Shown in pieces: positions 1 to 14,970 of a DNA stretch of 64,000 nucleotides. Below the pieces are notes generated by a model that worked only from the letters and a program-made list of their open reading frames with translations, did no database searches and was not told the origin of the DNA. The stretch covers positions 62,001 through 126,000 of the forward strand of contig NW_027136968.1 of NCBI RefSeq assembly GCF_040869045.1. The letters run 5' to 3'. Origin of the DNA: Eurosta solidaginis. Taxonomy: Eukaryota > Arthropoda > Insecta > Diptera > Tephritidae. The translations under genes were made by a program, and so were the position numbers. The stretch's first letter is position 1, and every line of letters starts with the position of its first letter.

Positions 1-839
1 AAATCTATGGCCATTTGGGTTGGTCATAAGTTCAATTGACCTTATATCCGTTAACCTTATGTCACCCCACCATCACATTATTGCATTGTCATCGACCCTT
101 GATACGTGTGCAAAGTTTCAATCAAACTTATGGCCGTTGACCTTATGTCACCACACCATCACATTAATGCATTGTCATCGAACCTTGATACGTGTGCAAA
201 GTTTCAATCAAACTTATGGCCATTCAAAGTGGTAATAATGCCAATTGACCTAATGGCCGTTGACCTTATGACACCACACCATCACATTAATGCTTTGTCA
301 TCGGTCCTTGATACGTATGCAAAGCTTCAAATTAATCAGACTTCTAGAAACCGGTGAAAAGTAAGCTCAAAGATTCCGTTACATAGATACAGGCCGAGCT
401 AATAAAATTGTGCTAAAAAGGTCTCCAGTATGCTCTTTCGTAGATGTGCCATGCATCTACTTCTATCATTAATAGAGGAATGCGTTTTTCGCATTTTGTG
501 CAAGGTTTCAAATCTATGGCATTTTGGGGTGGCCATAAGTTCAATTGACCTTATATCCGTTAACCTTATGCCACCCCACCATTACATTAATGCATTGTCA
601 TCAAGCCTTGATACGTGTGCAAAATTTCAATCAAACTTATGGCCATTCAAAGTGGTAATAAGGCCAATTGACCTTATGGCCGTTGACCTTATGTCACCAC
701 ACCATCACACTAATGCATTGTCAGCGAGCCTTGATACGTGTGCAAGGTTTCAATCAAACTTATGGCCATTCAAAGTGGTAATAAGGTCAATTGACCTTAT
801 GGCCGTTGACCTTATTTCACCACACCATCACATTAATGC

Positions 840-3800
840 ATGTTCATCGAGCCTTGATACGTGTGCAAAGTTTCAATCAAACTTATGGCCATTCAAAGTG
901 GTAATAAGGCCAATTGACCTTATGGCCGTTGACCTTATGTAACCACACCATCACATTAATGCATTGTCATCGAGCCTTGAGACGTGTGCAGAGTTTCAAT
1001 CAAACTTATGGTCATTCAAAGTGGTAATAAGGCCAATTGACCTTATGGCCGTTGAACTTATGTAACCACACCATCACATTAATGCATTGTCATCGAGCCT
1101 TGAGACGTGTGCAAAGTCTCAATCAAACTTGTGGCCATTCAAAGTGGTAATAAGGCTAATTGACCTTATGGCCGTTGACCTTATGTCAGCACACCATCAC
1201 ATTAATGCCTTTATACGTGTGCAAAGTTTCAATCAAACTTATGGCCATTCAAAGTGATAATAAGGTCAATTGACCTTATGGCCGTTGACCTTATGTCACC
1301 ACACCATCACATTAATGCATTGTCATCGAGCCTTGATACGTGTGCAAAGTTTCAATCAAACTTATGGCCATTCAAGGTGGTAATAAGGCCAATTGACCTT
1401 ATGGCCGTTGACCTTATGTCACCACACCATCACACTAATGCATTGTCAGCGAGCCTTGATACGTGTGCAAGGTTTCACTCAAACCTATGGCCATTCAAAG
1501 TGGTAATAAGGTCAATTGACCTTATGGCCGTTGACCTTATTTCACCACACCATCACATTAATGCATGTTCATCGAGCCTTGATACGTGTGCAAAGTTTCA
1601 ATCAAACTTATGGCCATTCAAGGTGGTAATAAAGCCAATTGACCTTATGGCCGTTGACCTTATGTAACCACACCATCACATTAATGCATTGTCATCGAGC
1701 CTTGAGACGTGTGCAGAGTTTCAATCAAACTTATGGTCATTCAAAGTGGTAATAAGGCCAATTGACCTTATGACCGTTGAACTTATGTAACCACACCATC
1801 ACATTAATGCATTGTCATCGAGCCTTGAGACGTGTGCAGAGTTTCAATCAAACTTATGGTCATTCAAAGTGGTAATAAGGCCAAAGTTTCAAATTAATCA
1901 GACTTCTAGAAACCGGTGAAAATTAAGCTCAAAGATTCCGTTACATAGATACAGGCCAAGCAAATAAAAGCGTGTTAAAAATGGCTCCAGTATGCTCTTT
2001 CGTAGATGTGCCATGCATCCACTTATATCATTAATATGGCCATTTGGGATGGTCATAAGTTCAATTGACTTTATGTCCGCTAACCTTATGTCACCACAAC
2101 ATCACATTATTGCATTGTCATCGAGCCTTGATACGTGTGCAAAGTTTCAATCAAACTTATGGCCATCCAAAGTGGTAATAAGGCCAATTGACCATATGGC
2201 CGGTGACCTTATGTCACCACACATTAATGCATTGTCATCGAGCCTTTATACGTGTGCAAAGTTTCAATCAAACTCATGGCCATTAAAAGTGGTAATAAGG
2301 CCAATAAACCTTATGACCGTTAACCTTATGTCACAACACCATCAAATTAATGTATTGTCATCGAGCCTTGATACGTGTGCAAAGTTTCAATCAAACTAAT
2401 GGCCATTCAAAGTGGTAATAAGGCCAATTGACCTTATGGCCGTTGACCTTGTGTCACCACGCCATCACATTAATGCATTGTCACCGAGCCTTGATACGTG
2501 TGCAAAGTTTCAATCAAACTTATGGCCATTCAAAGTGGTAATAAGGCCAAAGTTTCAAATTAATCAGACTTCCAGAAACCGGTGAAAATTAAGCTCAAAG
2601 ATCCCGTTACATACATACATAGGTAGATACAGGTCAAGCTAATAAAAAGGTCTTAATTAATAAAAAAGGTTTCCAGTATGCTCTTTCGTAGATGTGCAAT
2701 GCATCCACTTTTATCATTAATAATGGAATAGGTTTTTCGCATTATGTGCAAGGTTTCAAATCTATGGCCATTTGGGGTGGTCATAAGTTCAATTGACCTT
2801 ATGTCCGTTAACCTTATGTCGCCCCACCATCAACCTATTGCATTGTGATCGAGTCTTGATACGTGTGCAAAGTTTCAATCAAACTAATGACCATTCAAAG
2901 TCATAATAAGCCCAATTGACCTTATGGCCGTTGAACTTATGTCACCAGACCATCACATTAATGCATTGTCATCGGTCCTTGATACGTAAGCAAAATTTCA
3001 AATTAATCAGACTTCTATAAACCGGTGGAAATTAAGCTCAAAGATCCCTTTACATACATACATAGATAGATACAGGTCAAGTTAATAAAAAGGAGTTAAT
3101 TAATAAAAAAAGGGCTTCAGTATGCTCTTTCGTAGATGTGCTTTGCATTCGCTTCTATCATTAATAAAGGAATGCGATTTTCGCATTATGTGCAAGGTTT
3201 CAAATCAATGGCCATTTGGGGTGGTCATAAGTTCAATGTGGTAATAAGGCCAATTGACCTTATGGCCGTTGACCTTATGTCACCACACCATCACATTAAA
3301 GCATTGTCATCGAACCTTGATACATGTGTAAAGTCTCAATCAAACTTATGGCCATTCAAAGTGGTAATAAGGCCAATTGACCTTATGGCCGTTGACCTTA
3401 TGTCACAACACCTTCACATTAATGTATTGTCATCGAGCCTTGATACGTGTGCAAAGTTTCAATCACACTTATGGCCATTAAAAGTGGTAATAAGGCCAAT
3501 TAACCTTATGGCCGTTAACCTTATGTCTCAACACCATCAAATTAATGTATTGTCATCGAGCCTTGATACGTGTGCAAAGTTTCAATCAAATTAATGGCCA
3601 TTCAAAGTCGTAATAAGGCCAATTGACCTTATGTCCGTTGACCTTATGTCACCAGACCATCACACTATTGCATTGTCATCAAGTCTTGATACGTGTGCAA
3701 AGTTTCAATCAAACTAAGTGCCATTCAAAGTCATAATAAGGCCAATTGACCTTATGACCGTTGAACTTATGTCACCAGACCATCACATTAATGCATTGTC

Positions 3801-6800
3801 ATCGGTCCTTGATACGTAAGCAAAATTTCAAATTAATCAGACTTCTATAAACCGATGAAAATTAAGCTCAAAGATCCCTTTACATACATACATAGATAGA
3901 TACAGGTCAAGCTAATAAAAAGGTGTTAATTAATAAAAAAAGGGCTTCAGTATGCTCTTTCGTATATGTGCAATGCATCCACTTCTATCATTAATAAAGG
4001 AATGCGATTTTCGCATTATGTGCAAGGTTTCAAATCAATGGCCATTTGGGGTGGTCATAAGTTCAATGTGGTAATAAGGCCAATTGACCTTATGACCGTT
4101 GACCTTATGTCACCACACCATCACACTATTGCATTGTCATCAAGTATTGATACGTGTGCAAAGTTTCAATCAAACGAATGGCCATTCAAAGTCATAATAA
4201 GGCCAATTGACCTTATGACCGTTGAACTTATGTCACCAGACCATCACATTAATGCATTGTCATCGGTCCTTGATACGTAAGCAAAATTTCAAATTAATCA
4301 GACTTCTATAAACCGATGAAAATTAAGCTCAAAGATCCCTTTACATACATACATAGATAGATACAGGTCAAGGTAATAAAAAGGTGTTAATTAATAAAAA
4401 TAGGGCTCCAGTATGCTCTTTCGTAGATGTGCAATGCATCCACTTCTATCATTAATAAAGGAAAGCGTTTTTCGCATTATGTGCAAGGTTTCAAATCTAT
4501 GGCCATTTGGGGTGGTCATAAGTTCAATTGACCTTATGTCCGTTAACCTTATGTCACCCCACCATTACTCTATTGCATTGTCATCGAGCCTCGGTCCGTG
4601 TGCAAAGTTTCAATCAAACTTATGGCCATTCAAAGTGGTAATAAGGCCAATTGACCTTATGGCCGTTGACCGTATGTCACCACACCATCAGATTAATGCA
4701 TTGTCATCGAGCCTTGATACGTGTGGAAAGTTTCAATCAAACTTATGGCTATCCAAAGTGGTAATAAGGCCAATTGACCTTATGGCCGTTAACCTTATGT
4801 CACCAAACCATCACATTAATGCATTGTCATCGAGCCTTGATACGTGTGCAAAGTTCCAATCAAACTTATGGCCATTCAAAGTGGTAATAAGGCCAATTGA
4901 CCTTATGGCCGTTGATCTTATGTCACCACAACATCACATTAATGCATTGTCATCGGTCCTTGATACGTAAGCAAAATTTCAAATTAATCAGACTTCTATA
5001 AACCGATGAAAATTAAGCTCAAAGATTCCATTACATAGATACAGGCCAAGCTAATAAAAGCGTGTTAAAAAGGTTTCCAGTATGCTCTTTCGTAGATGTG
5101 CCATGCATCCAATTCTACCATTAATGAAGTAATGCGTTTTTCGCATTTTGTGCAAGTTTTCAAATCTATGGCCATTTGGGGGGTCATAAGTTCAATTGAC
5201 CTTATGTCCGTTAACCTAATATCACCCCACCATCACATTAGTGCATTGTCATCGAGCCTTGATACGTGTGCAAAGTTTCAATCAAACTTATGGCCATTCA
5301 AAGTGGTATTAAGGGCAATTGACCTTATGGCCGTTGACCTTATGTCTCCACACCATCACATTAATGCATTGCCATCGAGCCTTGATACGTGTGCAAATTT
5401 TCAATCAAACTTATGGCCAATCAAAGTAGTAATAAGGCCAATTGACCTTATGGCCATTGACCTTATGTCACCAAACCATCACATTAATGCATTTTCATCG
5501 AGCCTTGATACGTGTGCAAAGTTTCAATCAAACTAATGGCCATTCAAAGTAGTAATAAGGCCAATTGACCTTATGGCCGTTGACCTTATGTCGCCACACC
5601 ATCACTTTAATGCATTGCCATCGAGCCTTGATACGTGTGCAAATTTTCAAACTTATGGCCACTCAAAGTAGTAATAAGGCCAATTGACCTTATCGCCGTT
5701 GAATTTATGTCACCAAACCATCACATTAATGCATTGTCATCGAGCCTTGATACGTGTGCAAAGTTTCAAATTAATCAGACTTCTAGAAACTGGTGAAAAT
5801 TAAGCTCAAAGATCCCGTTACATACATATATTGATAGATACAGGCCAAGCTAATACAAACGTGTTAATTAATAAAAAAAGGGATCCAGTATGCTCTTTCG
5901 TAGATGTGCAATGCATCCAGTTCTATCATTAATAAAGGAATGCGTTTTTCGCATTATGTGCAAGGTTTCAAATCTATGGTCATTTGGGGTGGTCATAACT
6001 TCAATTGACCTTATGTCCGTTAACATTATGTCACCCCACCATCACACTATTGTATTTTCATCGAGCCTTGATACGTGTGCAAAGTTTCAATCAAACTTAT
6101 GGCCATTCAAAGTGGTAATAAGGCCAATTGACCATACGGCTGTTGACCTTATGTCACCACAACATCACATTAATGCATTGTCATCGAGCCTTAATACGTG
6201 TGCAAAGATTCAATCAAACTTATGGCCATTCATAGTTGTAATAAGGCCAGTTGACCTTATGGCCGTTGACCTTATGTCACCACACCATCATATTAATGCA
6301 TTGTCATCGAGCCTTGATATGTGTGCAAAGTTTCAATCAAACTTATGGCCGTTCAAAGTGGTAATAAGGCCAATTGACCTTATGGCCACCTTATGTCACC
6401 ACACCATCACATTAATGCATTGTCATCGAGCCTTGATACGTGTGCAAAGTTTCAATCAAACGTATGGCCATTCGAAGTGGTAATAAGGCCAATTGACCTT
6501 GTGGCCGTAGACCTTATGTCACCACACCATCACATTAATGCATTGTCATAGGCCCTTGATACGTACGCAAAGTTTCAAATTAATCAGACTTCTAGAAACC
6601 GGTGAAAATTAAGCTCAAAGATTCCGTTACATAGATACAGGCCAAGCTAATAAAAGCGTGTTAAAAAGGGCTCCAGTATGCTCTTTCGTAGATGTGCCAT
6701 GCATCCACTTATATCATTAATAAAGGAATGCGTTTTTCGCATTATGTGCAAGGTTTCAAATCTATGGCCATTTGGGGTGGTCATAAGTTCAATTGACCTT

Positions 6801-8375
6801 ATGTCCGCTAACCTTATGTCACCCCACCATCACATCATTGCATTGTCATCGAGACTTGATACGTGTGCAAAATTTCAATCAAACTTATGGCCATTCAAAG
6901 TGGTAATAAGGCGAGTTGACCTTATGGCCGTTGACCTTATGTCACCACGCCATCACATTAATGCATTGTCGTCGAGCCTTGATACGTGTGCAAAGTTTCA
7001 ATCAAACTTATGGCCATTCAAAGTGATAATAAGTCCAATTGACCTTATGGCCGTTGACCTTATGTCACCACACCATCACATTAATGCATTTTCCATCGAG
7101 CCTTGATACGTGTGCAAAGTTTCAATCAAACTTATGGCCATTCAAAGTGGTAATAAGGCCAATTGACCTTATGGCCGTTGACTTTGTCACCATACCATCA
7201 CATTAATGCATTGCCATCGAGCCTTGATATGTGTGCAAATTTTCAATCAAATTTATGACCGTTCAAAGTGGTAACAAGGCCAATTGACCTTATGGCCGTT
7301 GACTTTGTCACCACACCATCACATTAATGCATTGTCATCGAGCCTTGATATGTGTGCAAGTTTCAATCAAACTTATGCCCGTTCAAAGAGGTAATAAGGC
7401 CAATTGACCTTATGGCCACCTTATGTCACCCCACCATCACATTATTGCATTGTCATCAAGCCTTGATACGTGTGCAAAATTTCAATCAAACTTATGGCCA
7501 TTCAAAGTGACAATAAGGCCAATTGACCTTATGGCCGTTGAATTTGTCACCACACCATCACATTAATGCTTTATCATCGGTCGTTGATACGTATGCAAAG
7601 CTTCAACCGGTGAAAATTAAGCTCAAAGATTCCGTTACATTCGAAGTGGTAATAAGGCCAATTGACCTTATGACCGTAGACCTTATGCCACCACACCATC
7701 ACATTAATGCATTGTCATAGGCCCTTGATACGTATGCAAAGTTTCAAATTAATCAGACTTCTAGAAACCGGTGAAAATTAAGCTCAAAGATTCCGTTACA
7801 TAGATACTGGCCAAGCTAATAAAAGCGTGTTAAAAAGGGCTCCAGTATGCTCTTTCGTAGATGTGCCATGCATCCACTTCTATCATTAATAAAGGAATGC
7901 ATTTTTCGCATTATGTGCGAGGTTTCAATTCTATGGCCATTTGGGGTGGTCATAAGTTCAATTGACCTTATGTCCGTTAACCTTATGTCACCCCACCATC
8001 ACATTATTGCATTTGCCATCGAGCCTTGATACGTGTGCAAAGTTTCAATCAAACTTATGGCCATTCAAAGTGGTAATAAGGCCAATTGACCTTATGGCCG
8101 TTGACTTTTTCAACACACCATCACATTAATGCATTGTCATCGAGCCTTGATATGTGTGCAAAGTTTCAATCAAACTTATGGCCGTTCAAAGTGGTAATAA
8201 GGCCAATTGACCTTATGGCCACCTTATGTCACCCCACCATCACATTATTGCATTGTCATCAAGCCTTGATACGTGTGCAAAGTTTCAATCAAACTTATGG
8301 CCATTCAAAGTGATAATAATGCCAATTGACCTTATGGCCGTTGACCTTATGTCACCACACCATCACATTAATGCA
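840..8375 (+). repeat. Segmental tandem duplication, copy A (about 7.5 kb)
   Basis: This block of satellite plus spacers is repeated immediately downstream. Sequence at 1,021-1,135 matches 8,556-8,670 at offset 7,535, and spacer anchors at 1,992, 2,678, 3,122 and 3,952 recur at 9,527, 10,213, 10,657 and 11,487 at the same offset. Spacer distances of 686, 444 and 830 bp are identical in both copies. After the copy B deletion the offset becomes about 6,614-6,619, and the anchors at 5,082, 5,890, 6,678 and 7,847 recur at 11,696, 12,509, 13,296 and 14,465. The left edge is placed near 840, where flanking monomers stop matching; the exact edge is blurred because both sides are the same satellite. 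Confidence 0.85.
6578..6745 (+). repeat. Satellite spacer block (representative, + orientation)
   Basis: About 168 bp that does not match the 123-bp monomer, running from AATTAATCAGACTTCTAG through GGTGAAAATTAAGCTCAAAG, CCGTTACATAGATACAGG, GCTCCAGTATGCTCTTTCG and a perfect hairpin at 6,727-6,743 (AATGCG, loop TTTTT, CGCATT). It then re-enters monomer-like sequence (TGCAAGGTTTCAAATC). Copies are anchored by the ATG of ATGCTCTTTCGTAGATG at 430, 1,992, 2,678, 3,122, 3,952, 4,413, 5,082, 5,890, 6,678, 7,847, 9,527, 10,213, 10,657, 11,487, 11,696, 12,509, 13,296, 14,465 and 15,114. The copies anchored at 1,992 and 9,527 lack the hairpin. Function unknown. Confidence 0.85.
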
Positions 8376-11300
8376 TTGTCATCGAGCCTTGATACGTGTG
8401 CAAAGTTTCAATCAAACTTATGGCCATTCAAAGTGGTAATAAGGCCAATTGACCTTATGGCCGTTGACCTTATGTAACCACACCATCACATTAATGCATT
8501 GTCATCGAGCCTTGAGACGTGTGCAGAGTTTCAATCAAACTTATGGTCATTAAAAGTGGTAATAAGGCCAATTGACCTTATGGCCGTTGAACTTATGTAA
8601 CCACACCATCACATTAATGCATTGTCATCGAGCCTTGAGACGTGTGCAAAGTCTCAATCAAACTTGTGGCCATTCAAAGTGGTAATAAGGCTAATTGACC
8701 TTATGGCCGTTGACCTTATGTCAGCACACCATCACATTAATGCCTTTATAAGTGTGCAAAGTTTCAATCAAACTTATGGCCATTCAAAGTGATAATAAGG
8801 TCAATTGACCTTATGGCCGTTGACCTTATGTCACCACACCATCACATTAATGCATTGTCATCGAGCCTTGATACGTGTGCAAAGTTTCAATCAAACTTAT
8901 GGCCATTCAAGGTGGTAATAAGGCCAATTGACTTTATGGCCGTTGACCTTATGTCACCACACCATCACACTAATGCATTGTCAGCGAGCCTTGATACGTG
9001 TGCAAGGTTTCAATCAAACTTATGGCCATTCAAAGTGGTAATAAGGTCAATTGACCTTATGGCCGTTGACCTTATTTCACCACACCATCACATTAATGCA
9101 TGTTCATCGAGCCTTGATACGTGTGCAAAGTTTCAATCAAACTTATGGCCATTCAAAGTGGTAATAAGGCCAATTGACCTTATGGCCGTTGACCTTATGT
9201 AACCACACCATCACATTAATGCATTGTCATCGAGCCTTGAGACGTGTGCAGAGTTTCAATCAAACTTATGGTCATTCAAAGTGGTAATAAGGCCAATTGA
9301 CCTTATGGCCGTTGAACTTATGTAACCACTCCATCACATTAATGCATTGTCATCGAGCCTTGAGACGTGTGCAGAGTTTCAATCAAACTTATGGTCATTC
9401 AAAGTGGTAATAAGGCCAAAGTTTCAAATTAATCAGACTTCTAGAAACCGGTGAAAATTAAGCTCAAAGATTCCGTTACATAGATACAGGCCAAGCAAAT
9501 AAAAGCGTGTTAAAAATGGCTCCAGTATGCTCTTTCGTAGATGTGCCATGCATCCACTTATATCATTAATATGGCCATTTGGGATGGTCATAAGTTCAAT
9601 TGACCTTATGTCCGCTAACCTTATGTCACCACAACATCACATTATTGCATTGTCATCGAGCCTTGATACGTGTGCAAAGTTTCAATCAAACTTATGGCCA
9701 TCCAAAGTGGTAATAAGGCCAATTGACCATATGGCCGGTGACCTTATGTCACCACACATTAATGCATTGTCATCGAGCCTTTATACGTGTGCAAAGTTTC
9801 AATCAAACTCATGGCCATTAAAAGTGGTAATAAGGCCAATAAACCTTATGACCGTTAACCTTATGTCACAACACCATCAAATTAATGTATTGTCATCGAG
9901 CCTTGATACTTGTGCAAAGTTTCAATCAAACTTATGGCCATTCAAAGTGGTAATAAGGCCAATTGACCTTATGGCCGTTGACCTTGTGTCACCACGCCAT
10001 CACATTAATGCATTGTCACCGAGCCTTGATACGTGTGCAAAGTTTCAATCAAACTTATGGCCATTCAAAGTGGTAATAAGGCCAAAGTTTCAAATTAATC
10101 AGACTTCCAGAAACCGGTGAAAATTAAGCTCAAAGATGCCGTTACATACATACATAGGTAGATACAAGTCAAGCTAATAAAAAGGTCTTAATTAATAAAA
10201 AAGGGTTCCAGTATGCTCTTTCGTAGATGTGCAATGCATCCACTTTTATCATTAATAATGGAATAGGTTTTTCGCATTATGTGCAAGGTTTCAAATCTAT
10301 GGCCATTTGGGGTGGTCATAAGTTCAACTGACCTTATGTCCGTTAACCTTATGTCGCCCCACCATCAACCTATTGCATTGTGATCGAGTCTTGATACGTG
10401 TGCAAAGTTTCAATCAAACTAATGGCCATTCAAAGTCATAATAAGGCCAATTGACCTTATGGCCGTTGAACTTATGTCACCAGACCATCACATTAATGCA
10501 TTGTCATCGGTGCTTGATACGTAAGCAAAATTTCAAATTAATCATACTTCTATAAACCGGTGGAAATTAAGCTCAAAGATCCCTTTACATACATACATAG
10601 ATAGATACAGGTCAAGCTAATAAAAAGGTGTTAATTAATAAAAAAAGGGCTTCAGTATGCTCTTTCGTAGATGTGCTTTGCATTCGCTTCTATCATTAAT
10701 AAAGGAATGCGATTTTCGCATTATGTGCAAGGTTTCAAATCAATGGCCATTTGGGGTGGTCATAAGTTCAATGTGGTAATAAGGCCAATTGACCTTATGG
10801 CCGTTGACCTTATGTCACCACACCATCACATTAATGCATTGTCATCGAACCTTGATACATGTGTAAAGTCTCAATCAAACTTATGTCCATTCAAAGTGGT
10901 AATAAGGCCAATTGACCTTATGGCCGTTGACCTTATGTCACAACAGCTTCACATTAATGTATTGTCATCGAGCCTTGATACGTGTGCAAAGTTTCAATCA
11001 CACTTATGGCCATTAAAAGTGGTAATAAGGCCAATTAACCTTATGGCCGTTAACCTTATGTCTCAACACCATCAAATTAATGTATTGTCATCGAGCCTTG
11101 ATACGTGTGCAAAGTTTCAATCAAATTAATGGCCATTCAAAGTCGTAATAAGGCCAATTGACCTTATGTCCGTTGACCTTATGTCACCAGACCATCACAC
11201 TATTGCATTGTCATCAAGTCTTGATACGTGTGCAAAGTTTCAATCAAACTAAGTGCCATTCAAAGTCATAATAAGGCCAATTGACCTTATGACCGTTGAA

Positions 11301-14300
11301 CTTATGTCACCAGACCATCACATTAATGCATTGTCATCGGTCCTTGATACGTAAGCAAAATTTCAAATTAATCAGACTTCTATAAACCGGTGAAAATTAA
11401 GCTCAAAGATCCCTTTACATACATACATACATAGATACAGGTCAAGCTAATAAAAAGGTGTTAATTAATAAAAAAAGGGCTTCAGTATGCTCTTTCGTAG
11501 ATGTGCAATGCATCCACTTCTATCATTAATAAAGGAATGCGATTTTCGCATTATGTGCAAGGTTTCAAATCAATGGCCATTTGGGGTGGTCATAAGTTCA
11601 ATGTGGTAATAAGGCCAATTGACCTTATGGCCGTTGACCTTGTGTCACCACACCACAGGCCAAGCTAATAAAAGCGTGTTAAAAAGGTTTCCAGTATGCT
11701 CTTTCGTAGATGTGCCATGCATCCAATTCTACCATTAATGAAGGAATGCGTTTTTCGCATTTTGTGCAAGTTTTCAAATCTATGGCCATTTGGGGGGGTC
11801 ATAAGTTCAATTGACCTTATGTCCGTTAACCTTATATCACCCCACCATCACATTAGTGCATTGTCATCGAGCCTTGATACGTGTGCAAAGTTTCAATCAA
11901 ACTTATGGCCATTCAAAGTGGTATTAAGGGCAATTGACCTTATGGCCGTTGACCTTATGTCTCCACACCATCACATTAATGCATTGCCATCGAGCCTTGA
12001 TACGTGTGCAAATTTTCAATCAAACTTATGGCCAATCAAAGTAGTAATAAGGCCAATTGACCTTATGGCCATTGACCTTATGTCACCAAACCATCACATT
12101 AATGCATTTTCATCGAGCCTTGATACGTGTGCAAAGTTTCAATCAAACTAATGGCCATTCAAAGTAGTAATAAGGCCAATTGACCTTATGGCCGTTGACC
12201 TTATGTCGCCACACCATCACTTTAATGCATTGCCATCGATCCTTGATACGTGTGCAAATTTTCAATCAAACTTATGGCCACTCAAAGTAGTAATAAGGCC
12301 AATTGACCTTATCGCCGTTGAATTTATGTCACCAAACCATCACATTAATGCATTGTCATCGAGCCTTGATACGTGTGCAAAGTTTCAAATTAATCAGACT
12401 TCTAGAAACCGGTGAAAATTAAGCTCAAAGATCCCGTTACATACATATATTGATAGATACAGGCCAAGCTAATAAAAACGTGTTAATTAATAAAAAAAGG
12501 GATCCAGTATGCTCTTTCGTAGATGTGCAATGCATCCAGTTCTATCATTAGTAAAGGAATGCGTTTTTCGCATTATGTGCAAGGTTTCAAATCTATGGTC
12601 ATTTGGGGTGGTCATAACTTCAATTGACCTTATGTCCGTTAACATTATGTCACCCCACCATCACACTATTGTATTTTCATCGAGCCTTGATACGTGTGCA
12701 AAGTTTCAATCAAACTTATGGCCATTCAAAGTGGTAATAAGGCCAATTGACCTTATGGCTGTTGACCTTATGTCACCACAACATCACATTAATGCATTGT
12801 CATCGAGCCTTAATACGTGTGCAAAGATTCAATCAAACTTATGGCCATTCATAGTTGTAATAAGGCCAGTTGACCTTATGGCCGTTGACCTTATGTCACC
12901 ACACCTTCATATTAATGCATTGTCATCGAGCCTTGATATGTGTGCAAAGTTTCAATCAAACTTATGGCCGTTCAAAGTGGTAATAAGGCCAATTGACCTT
13001 ATGGCCACCTTATGTCACCACACCATCACATTAATGCATTGTCATCGAGCCTTGATACGTGTGCAAAGTTTCAATCAAACGTATGGCCATTCGAAGTGGT
13101 AATAAGGCCAATTGACCTTATGGCCGTAGACCTTATGTCACCACACCATCACATTAATGCATTGTCATAGGCCCTTGATACGTACGCAAAGTTTCAAATT
13201 AATCAGACTTCTAGAAACCGGTGAAAATTAAGCTCAAAGATTCCGTTACATAGATACAGGCCAAGCTAATAAAAGCGTGTTAAAAAGGCTCCAGTATGCT
13301 CTTTCGTAGATGTGCCATGCATCCACTTATATCATTAATAAAGGAATGCGTTTTTCGCATTATGTGCAAGGTTTCAAATCTATGGCCATTTGGGGTGGTC
13401 ATAAATTCAATTGACCTTATGTCCGCTAACCTTATGTCACCCCACCATCACATCATTGCATTGTCATCGAGCCTTGATACGTGTGCAAAATTTCAATCAA
13501 ACTTATGGCCATTCAAAGTGGTAATAAGGCGAGTTGACCTTATGGCCGTTGACCTTATGTCACCACGCCATCACATTAATGCATTGTCGTCGAGCCTTGA
13601 TACGTGTGCAAAGTTTCAATCAAACTTATGGCCATTCAAAGTGATAATAAGTCCAATTGACCTTATGGCCGTTGACCTTATGTCACCACACCATCACATT
13701 AATGCATTTTCCATCGAGCCTTGATACGTGTGCAAAGTTTCAATCAAACTTATGGCCATTCAAAGTGGTAATAAGGCCAATTGACCTTATGGCCGTTGAC
13801 TTTGTCACCATACCATCACATTAATGCATTGCCATCGAGCCTTGATATGTGTGCAAAGTTTCGATCAAATTTATGACCGTTCAAAGTGGTAACAAGGCCA
13901 ATTGACCTTATGGCCGTTGACTTTGTCACCACACCATCACATTAATGCATTGTCATCGAGCCTTGATATGTGTGCAAGTTTCAATCAAACTTATGCCCGT
14001 TCAAAGAGGTAATACGGCCAATTGACCTTATGGCCACCTTATGTCACCCCACCATCACATTATTGCATTGTCATCAAGCCTTGATACGTGTGCAAAATTT
14101 CAATCAAACTTATGGCCATTCAAAGTGACAATAAGGCCAATTGACCTTATGGCCGTTGAATTTGTCACCACACCATCACATTAATGCTTTATCATCGGTC
14201 GTTGATACGTATGCAAAGCTTCAACCGGTGAAAATTAAGCTCAAAGATTCCGTTACATTCGAAGTGGTAATAAGGCCAATTGACCTTATGACCGTAGACC

Positions 14301-14970
14301 TTATGCCACCACACCATCACATTAATGCATTGTCATAGGCCCTTGATACGTATGCAAAGTTTCAAATTAATCAGACTTCTAGAAACCGGTGAAAATTAAG
14401 TTCAAAGATTCCGTTACATAGATACTGGCCAAGCTAATAAAAGCGTGTTAAAAAGGGCTCCAGTATGCTCTTTCGTAGATGTGCCATGCATCCACTTCTA
14501 TCATTAATAAAGGAATGCATTTTTCGCATTATGTGCGAGGTTTCAATTCTATGGCCATTTGGGGTGGTCATAAGTTCAATTGACCTTATGTCCGTTAACC
14601 TTATGTCACCCCACCATCACATTATTGCATTTGCCATCGAGCCTTGATACGTGTGCAAAGTTTCAATCAAACTTATGGCCATTCAAAGTGGTAATAAGGC
14701 CAATTGACCTTATGGCCGTTGACTTTTTCAACACACCATCACATTAATGCATTGTCATCGAGCCTTGATATGTGTGCAAAGTTTCAATCAAACTTATGGC
14801 CGTTCAAAGTGGTAATAAGGCCAATTGACCTTATGGCCACCTTATGTCAGCCCACCATCACATTATTGCATTGTCATCAAGCCTTGATACGTGTGCAAAG
14901 TTTCAATCAAACTTAATAATAATGCCAATTGACCTTATGGCCGTTGACCTTATATCACCACACCATCACA
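8376..14970 (+). repeat. Segmental tandem duplication, copy B, with 921-bp deletion
   Basis: Second copy of the 7.5-kb block, differing from copy A by scattered single-base changes, a 921-bp deletion joined at about 11,655, a few short indels (for example four extra bases near 12,270) and a loss of roughly 15 bp near 14,915. The right edge is approximate: near 14,925-15,060 the sequence resembles 235-400 at the start of the window, so the window may open inside the tail of a further upstream copy. Confidence 0.8.
11645..11665 (+). other. Deletion junction in duplication copy B
   Basis: Up to about 11,655 copy B follows copy A at offset 7,535 (copy A near 4,120). From ACAGGCCAAGC at 11,655 it follows copy A at offset 6,614 (copy A 5,041). 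The intervening 921 bp of copy A, including one complete spacer (anchor 4,413) and its monomers, is absent. The join runs straight from a monomer CACCACACCA motif into the middle of a spacer, leaving two spacer anchors only 209 bp apart (11,487 and 11,696). A deletion in B is simpler than an insertion in A, because the A version has normally spaced spacers. Confidence 0.75.
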
